From assembly GCA_021731405.1 (NCBI GenBank), contig JAKFXN010000005.1:1-64000 (forward strand): a stretch of 64,000 nt of DNA, written 5' to 3'. How positions within the stretch are numbered: position 1 is the stretch's first letter; each line of letters starts with the position of its first letter. Below the pieces are notes generated by a model. That model was not told the origin of the DNA and searched no databases. It worked only from the letters and a program-made list of their open reading frames with translations. Of the stretch, positions 25,643 to 34,136 are shown piece by piece. The DNA is from Candidatus Parcubacteria bacterium (GTDB taxonomy: Bacteria > Patescibacteria > Paceibacteria > UBA9973 > UBA918). The translations under genes and the position numbers were made by a program.

Positions 25643-27073
25643 TTAAGCTTGTTCAAGATATGAGACAAGAAGTCGTATCGGTTCACCAGTTGAACCTTTG
25701 GCTAGCTTGTCGCTTGGAATACTATCCATTCGGGGTGCGATATCGATATGCACCCAAGGCACATCTTTTGGTGCAAAGAAAGAGAGAAATGTCCCACCCT
25801 CAATTGATCCGCCAAAGCGAGAGAAATTAGTCGCGATGTTACTAATATCCGCCCTATGACTCTTTAGACTCGCTTTGTATTCCTCCCAGAGTGGAAGAGG
25901 CCAGACTAAGTCTCCGCTTGTTTCCCCAAGCTCAACGAGAGTCTTTGAAAGTTCTGCATCTTTGGTCATGATGGCACTCGCATGTTGCCCGAGTGCGACT
26001 AGTGCAGCACCAGTGAGTGTAGCGACGTCAATAATAGCTTTTGGTTGATACCGCTCTGAGTACGTCATTGCGTCAGCCAGCACCATGCGTCCCTCAGCGT
26101 CAGTATGAAGGACTTCAATCGTCTGCCCACTCATAGAGGTGACAATATCTCCCGCTCGCATCGCATCGTCCGATACTGCGTTCTCAGCCGTAGGTACAAG
26201 TGCAACAATATTTTTCTTAAGCCCTAGCTTGGCTGCAACTGCAATAGCAGCTAAGACTGAAGAACCTCCCGACATATCAAGGTGCATGTCGTGCATGGAA
26301 CCGCTAGGCTTTACATTGAGTCCGCCAGTGTCGTAGGTAATTCCTTTTCCGATAAGCACAATCGGCTGTTTAGCTTTGGGAATTGATTTACCAGTTCCTT
26401 TTCCGGCTCCCCAGTATTCAGCGATAATTAGCTTTGTCTCTGACTTAGTTCCTTGTCCAACTGCTAAGAGTGAGCCCATTTTGAGCTTCTTAAGCTCTTT
26501 CTCTCCAAGAACAGTTGTTTGTACCTTAAGCCCTTTCATGAGCTCCTTAGCGGCTGTACCAAAAGCAGTTGGAGTCAGGTCTCCTCCTGTTGTATTTGCA
26601 ATATCGCGAGCTTGGTTGATGTATGAAGACACAACTAGTCCACGACTAACACCCTTCTTGGCAGTAGAACTGTCTACATTACAAATGATAACTTCTTTTA
26701 AGTTTTTCTTAGACTCTTGTTTGGTTTTATATTTAGTAAATTCGTACGCAGCGAGCGCTAGATTTTCTACTATAGTTGAAGCTAGCCATTCTTCGCCATG
26801 TGTAGTGACTTTCGGAAAGTGAAGGATAGAAAAATCAATTGCCAAAAATTCTACTTTATGACTCTTGGCTGCCTGAATCATTCCACGCACGAGAGTGCGT
26901 AGTCCACGAGCGTCAATATCTTTCCACTTCCCTGCTCCCATTCGGTACTCAAGTACGCCATCTTTAGTTTCTACAAATCTGTGCGTTGAGGCAGATTCTT
27001 CAGTAAGGACTAAGCGGCAGTATTTTAGCTGAACGTCTGACAATCCTTTGGGTGAAGTGGTAATTTTTAGCAT
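25643..27073 (-). CDS. pepA: M17 leucyl aminopeptidase
   Basis: Cytosolic di-zinc aminopeptidase, normally hexameric. 476 aa. The catalytic half shows GKGITYDTGGLNVKP (Lys and Asp ligands), HDMHLDMSGG and HTDAEGRMVLADAMTY. In most M17 enzymes the latter reads NTDAEGR; His replaces Asn here. The N-terminal domain is variable as usual. First gene of a leftward run with the HD hydrolase. Confidence 0.92.
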   Translation of the reverse strand: MLKITTSPKGLSDVQLKYCRLVLTEESASTHRFVETKDGVLEYRMGAGKWKDIDARGLRTLVRGMIQAAKSHKVEFLAIDFSILHFPKVTTHGEEWLASTIVENLALAAYEFTKYKTKQESKKNLKEVIICNVDSSTAKKGVSRGLVVSSYINQARDIANTTGGDLTPTAFGTAAKELMKGLKVQTTVLGEKELKKLKMGSLLAVGQGTKSETKLIIAEYWGAGKGTGKSIPKAKQPIVLIGKGITYDTGGLNVKPSGSMHDMHLDMSGGSSVLAAIAVAAKLGLKKNIVALVPTAENAVSDDAMRAGDIVTSMSGQTIEVLHTDAEGRMVLADAMTYSERYQPKAIIDVATLTGAALVALGQHASAIMTKDAELSKTLVELGETSGDLVWPLPLWEEYKASLKSHRADISNIATNFSRFGGSIEGGTFLSFFAPKDVPWVHIDIAPRMDSIPSDKLAKGSTGEPIRLLVSYLEQA

Positions 27074-27115
27074 ATGGAGCCTAGTATATCACTGAAGGTT
27101 TTGGGTACAAAAACA

Positions 27116-27155
27116 AAGGGGTACCCTAGGCAAGTCTGCCTAGGGTACCACTTTG
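27116..27155 (-). terminator. Strong terminator of the nucleotidyltransferase gene
   Basis: 13-pair perfect stem, arms GGTACCCTAGGCA (27120-27132) and TGCCTAGGGTACC (27137-27149), loop AGTC, with CCTTTGTTTTTG following on the - strand. Confidence 0.88.
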
Positions 27156-27166
27156 TGACATGTAAC

Positions 27167-27853
27167 CTACTGGTACTGTACTTCCCAGTTATTATTAATG
27201 TTGAAGTCTGTTTCTTTAGATAAAAAACTCACTAACTCCCCAGCACTTTTTTTACTGTCTTGATTCACAAGTAATGCGCCATGAAGTTCATAAAAACTTT
27301 CTCTATTGGAAGTACCTCTTTTTTTCATGAGTTCTCCATGGTAAACGCAGTAAAACTCCATGGATAGTGAGATAATTTGAGCCAAAAGCAGATTGTTAAC
27401 CATTGGATCGCTCTCTTTCAACAGGTCATCATATGCATCTGTTAATTTGTACCACAACACCTTTAAAGTATTTTCTTTATCTGCGTACTTGTTAAATGTT
27501 GCGAGATAGTCTTTTGCTGTGGTCACTAAATTCAAAGTCTTATCTTCACCGAAGAGTACCTTACCTTCACCAAGCATGTGGAATAACAAGGTGTCCGTCG
27601 TCCCGCGCGACTTATCAAGTTGTTCTTGAAGTATAGAAGTCGAGCCAGCGAAATAGTCAATCCTCCTCACATTAGAACAGTAGTAGTTGCCACGAAATAC
27701 AGAATTATCTTCAAGCACTAGCAATAAATCAATATCACGTATTTCACCTTCCGTCTTATGTAGTGATGAACCAAATAATACTGCGGCTATAACATTCTTA
27801 CCATGTTCCTCAGAAAATTTATTTATAAAATTTTTAATATCGAGATCTATCAT
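27167..27853 (-). CDS. Nucleotidyltransferase-fold protein
   Basis: 228 aa. The N-terminal third has the pol-beta-type NTase core: VLFGSS followed after a short loop by RDIDLLLVLE (GS...DxD). The remaining 140 residues are helical and may form a substrate-binding or HEPN-like domain (LLAQIISLSMEFYCVYHGEL). It could be a stand-alone antibiotic-type adenylyltransferase or half of a toxin-antitoxin pair in one chain. No Shine-Dalgarno; TATAGA lies about 10 bases before the ATG. Confidence 0.7.
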   Translation of the reverse strand: MIDLDIKNFINKFSEEHGKNVIAAVLFGSSLHKTEGEIRDIDLLLVLEDNSVFRGNYYCSNVRRIDYFAGSTSILQEQLDKSRGTTDTLLFHMLGEGKVLFGEDKTLNLVTTAKDYLATFNKYADKENTLKVLWYKLTDAYDDLLKESDPMVNNLLLAQIISLSMEFYCVYHGELMKKRGTSNRESFYELHGALLVNQDSKKSAGELVSFLSKETDFNINNNWEVQYQ

Positions 27854-27865
27854 AATGTTTGTCTA

Positions 27866-27893
27866 TAAAAAGAGATGCACCGTAGTGCATCCC
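27866..27893 (-). terminator. Terminator of the GRDP-like gene
   Basis: GATGCAC / GTGCATC stem with loop CGTA, followed on the - strand by TCTTTTTAT. Confidence 0.85.
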
Positions 27894-27914
27894 TGTCTTC
27901 ACGTCACCACGCTG

Positions 27915-28424
27915 TCACTGATTAAGTGTGGGGCGTTCAGTTGCCTTGATCCTTTGGTTGTCGGCGGTCAAGGTTCCGCCACACCATTTTCCAGAGCAAG
28001 TGTCGGGCACTTGTCTGTACGGGTTCAGGCCGTCCAGGAACTCGCCAAAGTGCTTGATCACTTGATCGAGCGTTTCTTTGGCTGACTGCACGAGGTTTTG
28101 ACGGTCCTCCTCCCCCCGCATTCCGTAGTACGGAAAGTGGTGAAGGAACTGACCGAACAGTACGTTGCAGTCGCGTTGATACTTTTCGGTGTCAAGGATG
28201 TGGGTGTGCCACACCTCGTCGACGCCTCCCCAAGGAACGATCGGCCCAGCTTTGGGGTCGTCCAGTGAGAGTCCAACCAGGAAGAGGAACTTCCTGTATT
28301 CGTTGGTTGCAGCAAGAGCTTGCTGCATTGACCACCCTTTCCCGTCCTTTTCATCAATGAGTTTCACGATGATCGGTTCGAGATCGAGCGATTGGATACC
28401 TTGCTTCAGAATATCGGCGTTCAT
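27915..28424 (-). CDS. Glycine-rich-domain-protein-like (GRDP, DUF1399-type) protein
   Basis: 169 aa from ATG 28424, chosen because GAAGGA lies 8 bases upstream; the frame is open to 28526 but that part overlaps the promoter. The core has YRKFLFLVGLSLDD, then VDEVWHTHILDTEKY and the FHHFPYYG-like LHHFPYYG. This WHxHIL pattern is that of the GRDP family, known in plants and scattered in bacteria; no enzyme activity is established. A tail Cys pair (CSGKWCGG) could bind metal. Self-contained unit with its own promoter and terminator. Confidence 0.7.
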   Translation of the reverse strand: MNADILKQGIQSLDLEPIIVKLIDEKDGKGWSMQQALAATNEYRKFLFLVGLSLDDPKAGPIVPWGGVDEVWHTHILDTEKYQRDCNVLFGQFLHHFPYYGMRGEEDRQNLVQSAKETLDQVIKHFGEFLDGLNPYRQVPDTCSGKWCGGTLTADNQRIKATERPTLNQ

Positions 28425-28462
28425 TTGCGATTCCTTCGTAAGTGAGTGTTCCTGCAACAGAA

Positions 28463-28491
28463 GTATTGCATTAATAATTACAATACCACAA
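28463..28491 (-). promoter_or_regulatory. Promoter of the GRDP-like gene
   Basis: TTGTGG (28486-28491) and CAATAC (28463-28468, preceded by ATG) with a 17-base spacer on the - strand. Confidence 0.5.
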
Positions 28492-28512
28492 GAAAAATAA
28501 AAACCAAGAGCA

Positions 28513-28560
28513 ACACAACAAAACACACTTTAGCCTTAGCCAAAGTGTGTTTTGTTGTGT
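28513..28560 (-). terminator. 19-pair hairpin terminator of aspS
   Basis: Perfect 19-base arms at 28513-28531 and 28542-28560 (core AAACACACTTT / AAAGTGTGTTT) around a 10-base loop, 23 bases after the aspS stop. The distal part of the stem supplies the T-rich tract on the - strand. Confidence 0.8.
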
Positions 28561-28582
28561 TTGATACAAGAAATTCCCCTTT

Positions 28583-29935
28583 TTAGAAATCGGCTTCGTC
28601 GCTTTGTTCCTTTGAAGTAAAGGTGTCGATACGATTTATGTCTCGTGGGAAGAGTGTCGCCTCTTTGACGTTTGCTACTCCACAGAACTTGGCTGTGAGA
28701 CGCTCCAGTCCTAGTCCAATACCACCGTGTGGTGGAATACCATACTTGAAGGCTTGGAGGTAAAACTGAAACTTATCTGGATCAAGACCTTTGCCTTTGA
28801 TTCGCTCTACCAAGTCTTCGTACTTATGAACGCGTTGCCCTCCCGAACACATCTCTAGTCCGCGGAAGAGAAGGTCAAAACTCCGAGTGAATTCTGGAGT
28901 CTCTGGATCGATGTGTGTATAGAATGGCCGCTTACTGGTTGGGAAATGCGTCACAAACACAAAGTCTGAACCGAGGTTCTTGTTGGCGTAGTCGCACAAG
29001 AAGCGTTCATCTTCTGGTTCGAGGTCTGGCTCTTTAGTCTTGTCTACACCAGTTTCCTTAAGGATGAGGGCTTGGGCTTCACGCAGTGTCATAACTGGGA
29101 AAGTTTCTGGAGCGAGTGCGAGAGGTTGGCCTAGGAGCTCAAGCTCAGCTGCACAAACGGTATTGAGGTGAGCTGTGATAGCACGCATGAGGCCAGTTAC
29201 AAGTGTAATGACATCAGTATGGTCTTTGATAAAAGCCATCTCGAGGTCGAGCATAGAAATTTCGCTCAAGTGACGAGTGGTAGCACTTTTCTCTGCTCGG
29301 AAGGTTGGTCCAACTGCAAACACCCGCTCGAATACTCCGGCCATGATTTGCTTATATAGCTGTGGACTAGTGGCAAGTGAGGCTTCAACACCTTTGAAGT
29401 ACTTAACTTTAAATACCTCTGCTCCTCCCTCTGCGTCACCTCCTACCAACTTTGGCGCTTGAAATTCTGTGAAGCCTTGGCTACCTAGGTACCCTCGGTA
29501 CGCTACGAGAATTTCACTTTGAATCTTAAACATTGCTCGCTCTTTGTCGCGACGCAGTGTGAGAGGACGGTAGTCGAGAAGAGTATCAAGATTGAGTTCA
29601 CTATCCATATCAAACGGCATAGGCTCTGAGGCACTGAGGATTTCAATACCAGTAATCTCTAGTTCAATGTCCCCATTTTGTACTTTATCGTTACGCATCT
29701 TTTCTGGGCGCTCGTTGACGATTCCAGTAACAGCTACCACATAAGAAAACTTAAGTTGATTTGCTACTTCGAGTACTTCGGGTTTCCCAAAGACTACCCC
29801 CTGAACTGCTCCACTGCGGTCACGAAAATCAAAGAAAGCCATCTTTCCTTGAAGGCGAGCCACATTGACCCAGCCATTGATAGTTACTTCCTTCCCTTTA
29901 TGTTCACTTAGTGAACTAATAAGTGTTCTTTCCAT
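28583..29935 (-). CDS. aspS: Aspartyl-tRNA synthetase, archaeal/non-discriminating type
   Basis: 450 aa, much shorter than the 590-aa bacterial form and without its GAD insertion. N-terminal OB-fold anticodon domain (GWVNVARLQGKMAFFDFRDR), class II motif 2 in FAVGPTFRAEKSATTRHLSE and motif 3 GIGLGLERLTAKF. This type often also charges tRNA-Asn and then needs GatCAB, which is not in the window. It is preceded by a T-box leader, so it should respond to uncharged tRNA. Confidence 0.93.
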   Translation of the reverse strand: MERTLISSLSEHKGKEVTINGWVNVARLQGKMAFFDFRDRSGAVQGVVFGKPEVLEVANQLKFSYVVAVTGIVNERPEKMRNDKVQNGDIELEITGIEILSASEPMPFDMDSELNLDTLLDYRPLTLRRDKERAMFKIQSEILVAYRGYLGSQGFTEFQAPKLVGGDAEGGAEVFKVKYFKGVEASLATSPQLYKQIMAGVFERVFAVGPTFRAEKSATTRHLSEISMLDLEMAFIKDHTDVITLVTGLMRAITAHLNTVCAAELELLGQPLALAPETFPVMTLREAQALILKETGVDKTKEPDLEPEDERFLCDYANKNLGSDFVFVTHFPTSKRPFYTHIDPETPEFTRSFDLLFRGLEMCSGGQRVHKYEDLVERIKGKGLDPDKFQFYLQAFKYGIPPHGGIGLGLERLTAKFCGVANVKEATLFPRDINRIDTFTSKEQSDEADF

Positions 29936-29944
29936 AAAATGAAT

Positions 29945-30185
29945 TGGAACGAAAAACTGTATGTTTTTACACCCCGAAATATATTATTAGTGAATAATAT
30001 AGGGGCGGTTTTGATGCCGCGGTGCCACCCTACTTCCCTGCAGTGATGCAAGGCTCTTTTCTGGTGTGCGTATCGTGCAAAAGACGGAGGGGTCTACTAA
30101 GTAGATATACTGTTCTGCCCTCACCTCAGCAGTGTCAGCTGCTTCATAGGCGTAGGGTGATTGTATAAGTCAGAACCTAAATGGT
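29945..30185 (-). promoter_or_regulatory. T-box riboswitch upstream of aspS
   Basis: The - strand contains the T-box core AGGGTGGCACCGCGG at 30017-30031. Upstream, GTTCTG and CAGAAC pair as the base of a compact stem I with an inner TCACC/GGTGA helix and a GAC (Asp) triplet in the apical part (30134-30136). A TCTAC/GTAGA hairpin may be stem III. Downstream, CCCC with TATATTATT pairs with AATAATATA and GGGG (29972-30005), the likely competing hairpin; a smaller one lies at 29951-29969. The leader ends 10-20 bases before aspS. Confidence 0.85.
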
Positions 30186-30190
30186 CAAAT

Positions 30191-30196
30191 CATAAG
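30191..30196 (-). promoter_or_regulatory. Possible -10 element for the T-box/aspS transcript
   Basis: TATGAT on the - strand just upstream of the structured leader; no convincing -35 seen. Confidence 0.3.
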
Positions 30197-30216
30197 ACTA
30201 GAAAAACTTTAAAAAT

Positions 30217-30226
30217 GTGCTATAAT
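30217..30226 (+). promoter_or_regulatory. Extended -10 promoter of the 30306 gene
   Basis: TGTGC followed by TATAAT (30221-30226), divergent from the T-box. It predicts an untranslated leader of about 70 bases; the in-frame ATG at 30225 overlaps the -10 and is therefore not the start. Confidence 0.6.
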
Positions 30227-30305
30227 GCGAATTGGTATTTTGTACGTTTACACAGGGAACGGCGCCACCCTTTTGACGCCAAAACACAATTCAGAGGAGT
30301 ACGAC

Positions 30306-30785
30306 ATGTTTTTGGAGTATGAGGAAGATAGAATAAAACTGCAACCGAGCAGCCCGTTCACCTATGCTGAAGCCAATCGTTTGGCCAAGCAGCTGGTTGG
30401 CAAGGGCGATATTGTTCAGGTCTTCGTCTTTGGCAGTATTGCCGAGAAAAAAGTCGGACGTGACATCGACATCGTCTTTTCGGTCAGTGATTTGCAGTTC
30501 AGGGACTACATCAACGAGGTGCGACTCTGCGCTTTGAAGAATCCAAATTTCCCGTCGGCCTTGCAGCGACTGACCGCTTTTGATGGACTGTGGAAGGATC
30601 ATGTGCCGGGGTGGCAAGATTTACTTCGTCCACGGAAAGACAATCTTTTTGATTTTCTCGACTTGTTTGTCGTTCCGTGGGAGTGGCAGCGGCGTATCCC
30701 AGAAGTAGCTTATACCTATGGCGCAAGTGAAAGCTTTTTTCGCAAAGTTTCAAGGCACGCCATCGTGTTGCAAACCAGACATTAA
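30306..30785 (+). CDS. Nucleotidyltransferase-fold protein, active-site motif intact
   Basis: 159 aa from ATG 30306, with GAGGAG 6-7 bases upstream. The NTase signature is VFVFGSIAEKKVGRDIDIVF (GS...DxD). The C-terminal region has DLFVVPWEWQRR. It is divergent from the aspS leader, has its own promoter and terminator, and is followed by a related gene that lost the motif. Substrate unknown; composition is more GC-rich than the flanking genes. Confidence 0.7.
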   Translation: MFLEYEEDRIKLQPSSPFTYAEANRLAKQLVGKGDIVQVFVFGSIAEKKVGRDIDIVFSVSDLQFRDYINEVRLCALKNPNFPSALQRLTAFDGLWKDHVPGWQDLLRPRKDNLFDFLDLFVVPWEWQRRIPEVAYTYGASESFFRKVSRHAIVLQTRH

Positions 30786-30806
30786 CCGCATGTGTCGGTA
30801 AGAATA

Positions 30807-30835
30807 AACCGCCGAGCCAATTTGGTTCGGCGGTT
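30807..30835 (+). terminator. Terminator of the first NTase gene
   Basis: 14-base arms starting AACCGCCGA and ending TCGGCGGTT with one G-T pair and a 1-3 base loop, then TTTTC. Lies 21 bases after the stop. Confidence 0.8.
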
Positions 30836-30844
30836 TTCATGACC

Positions 30845-30872
30845 TTGCAAAAAGTGGATTTTGTTATATAGT
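30845..30872 (+). promoter_or_regulatory. Promoter of the 30916 gene
   Basis: TTGCAA (30845-30850), 16-base spacer, TATAGT (30867-30872). Confidence 0.55.
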
Positions 30873-30915
30873 TTTTTCTGTATTTGTTCTTTTAATAACC
30901 CACTGGAGAATCACC

Positions 30916-31374
30916 ATGATTTCAATGCGTTCGCGCCTTCTCTCTTCGTCCAAGTTCACTTACGATGACATGGAGCAGATGGCCATTCATTTTCGGGACA
31001 TGTTGACTGATGTCGAACGTGTCTATGTCTATGAAAGCAAAGGATCATCAAGCGGAACGATGATCCTCGTCACTTCCGACAACAGCATTTCGAGTGGCTT
31101 CATGAAGTTTGCATCAGAATGCCTGACGGCTGCTGCATACTCTTCAATGAGCGCGGAAGAAGTCAGGTTTGATGCCTTTGCTCAGCTCTGGCCTGAGTTT
31201 GCAGAGTGGCGAAAAGAAGAAGGTATGGATTTTGGCCAAGGCGCCTACTTCGACATCCTCATCTGTCCCCCGGACTGGCAAGAGCGCGCTGGCGAAATGT
31301 CGATTCACTACTTCCACACGGTCCCGTTCTATTTGAGCAGGCTCGCCAAAAGTGAACCGCTCCTCATGGCTTAA
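30916..31374 (+). CDS. Probable degenerate paralogue of the preceding NTase-fold protein
   Basis: 152 aa. VERVYVYESKGSSSGTMILV sits where the neighbour has the GS...DxD strand-loop-strand, but the catalytic Ser/Asp residues are gone. FDILICPPDWQER aligns with FVVPWEWQRR of the neighbour. Similar length and end. GGAG lies 7 bases before the ATG; own promoter and terminator. It may be a non-catalytic partner, an immunity-like or binding protein, or a gene drifting in function. Family assignment rests on my manual alignment only. Confidence 0.55.
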   Translation: MISMRSRLLSSSKFTYDDMEQMAIHFRDMLTDVERVYVYESKGSSSGTMILVTSDNSISSGFMKFASECLTAAAYSSMSAEEVRFDAFAQLWPEFAEWRKEEGMDFGQGAYFDILICPPDWQERAGEMSIHYFHTVPFYLSRLAKSEPLLMA

Positions 31375-31378
31375 GAAC

Positions 31379-31407
31379 AGCCCTCCCCACAACCTGTGGG
31401 GAGGGCT
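31379..31407. terminator. Terminator between the NTase paralogue and trpS
   Basis: 12-pair stem AGCCCTCCCCAC / GTGGGGAGGGCT with a 5-base loop and TTTC after it on the + strand. It lies between two converging genes and could serve both. Confidence 0.8.
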
Positions 31408-31421
31408 TTCATATATTTTAT

Positions 31422-32396
31422 TTAGAAGGAGATTCCGATTCTTTCGCGCACCACGGTCATCTTAAGCGCAGACTCAGCGCGTGCTTTTTCAGCACCAGAC
31501 ATTAGTATTCGCCTGATTTGATCATCGGTGATTGCAGCTCGCCGTTCTCGCATCGGAGCGACGACTTTTTCGATGTCTTCTACTAGAGCATCTTTCAAAG
31601 CTTTATACTTCCCTGTGTGCTCATGGTAGAGAGCGTCGAGTTCGACTTGGCTCTTACCAAGTACTCGATAAATAATAGTATGGATGTTGAAGACGTGTTC
31701 TGGCTTGTCTCCTGAGGAATCAGTCACAATACTCATTACTGCCTTTTGAATTTCTTCACGAGTCCCAAAGAGTGGAATGGTGTTTTTATAACTCTTACTC
31801 ATCTTTTGACCGTCAGTGCCCGGAACTACCCCTACCCCTTTGACGATAACTTCTTTGGGTTCTTTAAAGAGTTCTCCGTAGGCGTTGTGGAATTTTGTGA
31901 CGGCTTCGCGTGTGTACTCAAGGTGTTGGCGTTGGTCTTCGCCCACAGGTACAAAATCGATATCGTAAAGCACGATATCTGCAGCCATGAGCATCGGGTA
32001 GGTAAAGAGTCCGGCGTTTGCATCCATGCCTTTTGCCACTTTATCTTTGTATGAGTGCGCTTGCATCAAAAAAGGAACAGTCACGAGACAGTTGAATACC
32101 CAACTGAGTTCCATATGGTGTGGATTCTCTGATTGTCGGAAGAGTGTGACGTTATCTTTATTTACTCCTGCTGCGAGGTAGTCACGCACAATTTGGTGGG
32201 TGTGTTCTCGAAGTTGATTTCCGTCGCGCACAGAGGTAAGGGCGTGGTAGTCAGCCACCATAAGAAAAGTCTCATTTTCTGGGTCGTTAGACAAATCAAT
32301 GAGCGGTTTTAGCGCGCCTAGATAATTGCCGATATGCAGCGCCCCTGATGGCTGTAGACCAGTTAAAATTCTTTTTTTAGATAGTGATGACAACAT
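31422..32396 (-). CDS. trpS: Tryptophanyl-tRNA synthetase
   Basis: Charges tRNA-Trp. 324 aa, full length. PSGALHIGNYLGAL holds the HIGH-type motif and GQKMSKSYKN the KMSKS loop; PVGEDQRQHLEYTREA is the tryptophan-side block. TATAAT (32405-32410) ends 8 bases before the ATG, suggesting a leaderless mRNA, and no T-box is present here, unlike at aspS. Confidence 0.95.
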   Translation of the reverse strand: MLSSLSKKRILTGLQPSGALHIGNYLGALKPLIDLSNDPENETFLMVADYHALTSVRDGNQLREHTHQIVRDYLAAGVNKDNVTLFRQSENPHHMELSWVFNCLVTVPFLMQAHSYKDKVAKGMDANAGLFTYPMLMAADIVLYDIDFVPVGEDQRQHLEYTREAVTKFHNAYGELFKEPKEVIVKGVGVVPGTDGQKMSKSYKNTIPLFGTREEIQKAVMSIVTDSSGDKPEHVFNIHTIIYRVLGKSQVELDALYHEHTGKYKALKDALVEDIEKVVAPMRERRAAITDDQIRRILMSGAEKARAESALKMTVVRERIGISF

Positions 32397-32404
32397 ATTT
32401 TACG

Positions 32405-32410
32405 ATTATA
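32405..32410 (-). promoter_or_regulatory. -10 element of trpS
   Basis: TATAAT on the - strand, 8 bases upstream of the trpS ATG, between the terminator of the kinase gene and trpS. Confidence 0.5.
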
Positions 32411-32415
32411 ACACA

Positions 32416-32448
32416 AAACAACCGCAGTACTAAAATGTGGCTGTTTTT
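32416..32448 (-). terminator. Terminator of the histidine kinase gene
   Basis: Stem ACAGCCACA / TGCGGTTGT with one mismatch and one G-T pair, followed by TTTTGTG on the - strand. Confidence 0.55.
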
Positions 32449-32453
32449 TTGCA

Positions 32454-34136
32454 CTAACCAGCCAGTGGAAGTTCAATGGTAAAGCGAGAGCCTTTACCCT
32501 CTCCTTCGGAATGAGCGGTTATCGTACCTTTCATGGCTTCAGCCATCTTGAGAGCAACAAAGAGACCAAGTCCAGTTCCTTTCACGTTTACCGTATTAGC
32601 CTTATCTCCTCGTTCAAACTTTTGGAATATGCTGCCGAGGGTATCACTTCCCATACCAATACCGGTGTCTAGGATATCAATGAATATCTTTTTGTTCTTA
32701 ACCTCATCGTGGATGTAAACAGTAATTACTCCCTTCGGCGTGTACTTGATTGAGTTGTTAATCAAGTTATGGATGATCTGCTGCACCTTACCTTGGTCAG
32801 CGTTTACCATTCCTTGGCTGTCCACTCGCTTTCTAAAGAGGAGTACCAATCCTCGCTTCAAAGCTTCAGAACGTAAGTCGTCGCAGATATGTTCCGCTTC
32901 ATCGGCTAGAGAGAACTCTGAGTAGTTGTACTTCATGTTCCCTGATTCAATGCGTGATACGTTTAGGTAGTCTTCAATCGAAGTGGCCATCATACGAGCT
33001 GATTGTTCGATGCGCTCTATTGGCTCCTTCATCTTGTTTGTGAGTTCTCCATAACTTCCTTCTCGCAAAAGTGAAGCGTAGCCAGAGATAGCAGTGATAG
33101 GGCTTCGGAGTTGGTGTGAAGCGATTGATACGAACTCAGATTTGAGTTTGTCGACTTGTTTTAGGCGAACATTGGCTTTCTCAAGCTTCTCAGCAAGGTG
33201 TTCAATCTGCTCGCGCTGCTTCACTTCTTGTTTAATATTTCTTACAAGCAAGAAACCAAGAATTGAGAATAGGAATAATGTACCAATAGCTATGTATCTA
33301 GCGTTTTCTATGGTTCGTATAAAGAGCAGAGATACAAGCAAAATAAATGAAGCTGTAAAAAGTGCTTCGGCAGCAAGAACCTTTAGTTTGAAAGACTCAA
33401 AACGAACAATTGAATAACCTATAAATGCTAATAGGATTGGCATTCCAAAAAGACCAATTTGCCCAATCTCCCAATCTGACTCAATACTACCGATAATGTT
33501 TCCAAGTGAAAATAAGCTTAAGAAAAGAAGGGTTCCAAGTGCAACTATTAAAATCTCAGTCTTTTTCGCTTTATTCTTTGGTAGACGGAATTGGTGAATA
33601 GCAAATGTAAGAATCCAGGCAGCTATGCCAATCTCGACGTAATAAATATAATATTGCCAAAGTGGACCTTCGATTGCCTCTCGCCAACAATTAGTGAAAT
33701 CAAAACCCAGAAGGTTAAGCGACGTGTGACCAAATATAAATAAAGGTATAAAACTAAGGAAAATTACTACCTCCGCTTTGAAGCTAGGAAACTTATCACT
33801 GACATAGGCGTAGATAAAATATAAGCTACCAATATAAACAAACAGTTCAAAATATATAAGTGACGACCAGAAAAACATTATCAAGTCCATCTTTTCACTT
33901 GACCATAAGATAAGATCCATCAGACTCCAGGTGGTAAATGAAAGACCGGTAAACAGCAATGCTTGAGCAGCCTTATTTTTAGGCGCGTTAATGAATATAA
34001 AAACAGTAACTATTAAGGCAGATAGTGAAGGTAGTAAATGAGAGTAATAAATAAAATCCCCCCAGATATTATCTGAGAAAAACAGGAACGAAGCCTGGTC
34101 CCATTCACAAATTGAAGTATCAACTATCTCCTTCAT
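32454..34136 (-). CDS. Sensor histidine kinase with a multi-pass membrane sensor
   Basis: 560 aa. The first 300 residues hold about eight transmembrane helices with no large outer domain, as in 7TM-type sensors. Then a short coiled coil, HisKA with the phospho-accepting His in SIASHQLRSPITAISGY, and HATPase with the N box HNLINNSIKYT, DTGIGM and GTGLGLFVAL. No response regulator is nearby, so it is an orphan in this window. A 59-aa membrane ORF overlaps its 5' end. The ligand is unknown. Confidence 0.9.
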   Translation of the reverse strand: MKEIVDTSICEWDQASFLFFSDNIWGDFIYYSHLLPSLSALIVTVFIFINAPKNKAAQALLFTGLSFTTWSLMDLILWSSEKMDLIMFFWSSLIYFELFVYIGSLYFIYAYVSDKFPSFKAEVVIFLSFIPLFIFGHTSLNLLGFDFTNCWREAIEGPLWQYYIYYVEIGIAAWILTFAIHQFRLPKNKAKKTEILIVALGTLLFLSLFSLGNIIGSIESDWEIGQIGLFGMPILLAFIGYSIVRFESFKLKVLAAEALFTASFILLVSLLFIRTIENARYIAIGTLFLFSILGFLLVRNIKQEVKQREQIEHLAEKLEKANVRLKQVDKLKSEFVSIASHQLRSPITAISGYASLLREGSYGELTNKMKEPIERIEQSARMMATSIEDYLNVSRIESGNMKYNYSEFSLADEAEHICDDLRSEALKRGLVLLFRKRVDSQGMVNADQGKVQQIIHNLINNSIKYTPKGVITVYIHDEVKNKKIFIDILDTGIGMGSDTLGSIFQKFERGDKANTVNVKGTGLGLFVALKMAEAMKGTITAHSEGEGKGSRFTIELPLAG

